A stretch of 40,897 bases of DNA from Sphingomonas sp. (lineage in GTDB: Bacteria; Pseudomonadota; Alphaproteobacteria; Sphingomonadales; Sphingomonadaceae), in the NCBI RefSeq assembly GCF_019746015.1, contig NZ_JAIESM010000033.1, positions 1-40,897 on the forward strand. Reading direction: 5' to 3'. Position 1 is the stretch's first letter. Every line of letters begins with the position of its first letter. Made by a program: the position numbers and the translations under genes. This document shows, piece after piece, positions 40,872 through 40,897 of this stretch. The notes under the pieces are model-generated. The model did not search any database. It had not been told where the DNA came from and saw only the letters and a list, made by a program, of their open reading frames with translations.

Positions 40872-40897
40872 CAAAAAGTTAATCGAACGGACGGGGG

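Noticed and set aside
40872..40897. Possible terminator or next gene start at the window end
   Set aside because: Only 26 bp remain, with no stem or coding signal.

Overview
The window is high-GC (about two-thirds G+C), tightly packed bacterial DNA. Gene content and style point to an alphaproteobacterium of the Sphingomonadales (Sphingomonas-like). The main indications are a TrcR/DUF1013 regulator, DUF1192 and DUF1289 proteins, a SapC-family protein, a DUF3857-transglutaminase-TPR protein, a GT4/LpxH-like pair, many GTG starts and frequent GTGA/ATGA stop-start overlaps. I see no rRNA, tRNA, CRISPR array, prophage or classical insertion sequence. I count 41 protein genes. No stretch over 300 bp lacks a gene.

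Layout. 1-2,830: a SufA-type Fe-S protein, a 48-residue lmo0937-type membrane microprotein with a candidate EcfG stress promoter, two tandem paralogous membrane proteins that share an upstream palindrome, and a secreted protein of unknown function. 2,900-9,100: a MaoC-like hydratase divergent from gluconokinase, a DECR2-like SDR, then a minus-strand run (membrane protein, two secreted proteins, secreted esterase, biotin carboxylase subunit mccA). 9,200-10,400: a secreted retropepsin-like protein behind a BlaI/MecI-like operator, then a DUF559 nuclease-fold gene bounded by inverted two-hairpin REP-like repeats. 10,400-16,820: mccB, a large transglutaminase-like/TPR protein, and isovaleryl-CoA dehydrogenase. 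16,960-21,670: an APC amino-acid permease, two small CBU_0592-type membrane proteins, and aconitase A. 21,800-26,500: fatty acyl-CoA ligase, a small envelope protein, ClpA and DUF1192. 26,640-30,670: quinone oxidoreductase, then a yqiJ-yqiK(flotillin)-GST operon. 30,800-33,530: LpxH-like phosphatase, GT4 glycosyltransferase and a YaeI/LpxG-like phosphatase with overlapping genes. 33,600-36,100: TrcR, an MBL hydrolase and a GST. 36,350-40,871: DUF1289 with an RhlE-type RNA helicase, a secreted Cys-containing protein, a D-2-hydroxyacid dehydrogenase-type flavoprotein and SapC.

How the genes fit together. Isovaleryl-CoA dehydrogenase, mccB and mccA are three steps or subunits of leucine catabolism. 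Here they are spread over 12 kb with unrelated genes between them. The acyl-CoA ligase, SDR (dienoyl-CoA reductase type), MaoC hydratase and aconitase fit with acyl-CoA and acetyl-CoA metabolism. The LpxH-like/GT4/YaeI-like trio and the flotillin operon concern the envelope.

The most unusual structure is the set of short repeats. Two REP doublets, three two-hairpin REP units around the DUF559 gene (two of them bounding it in inverted orientation and supplying its ribosome-binding site and its C-terminus), a perfect 29-bp palindrome translated in frame inside mccB, and several hairpin clusters between convergent genes together suggest active short-palindrome dispersal. The REP-bounded DUF559 unit is my best candidate for an undescribed system.
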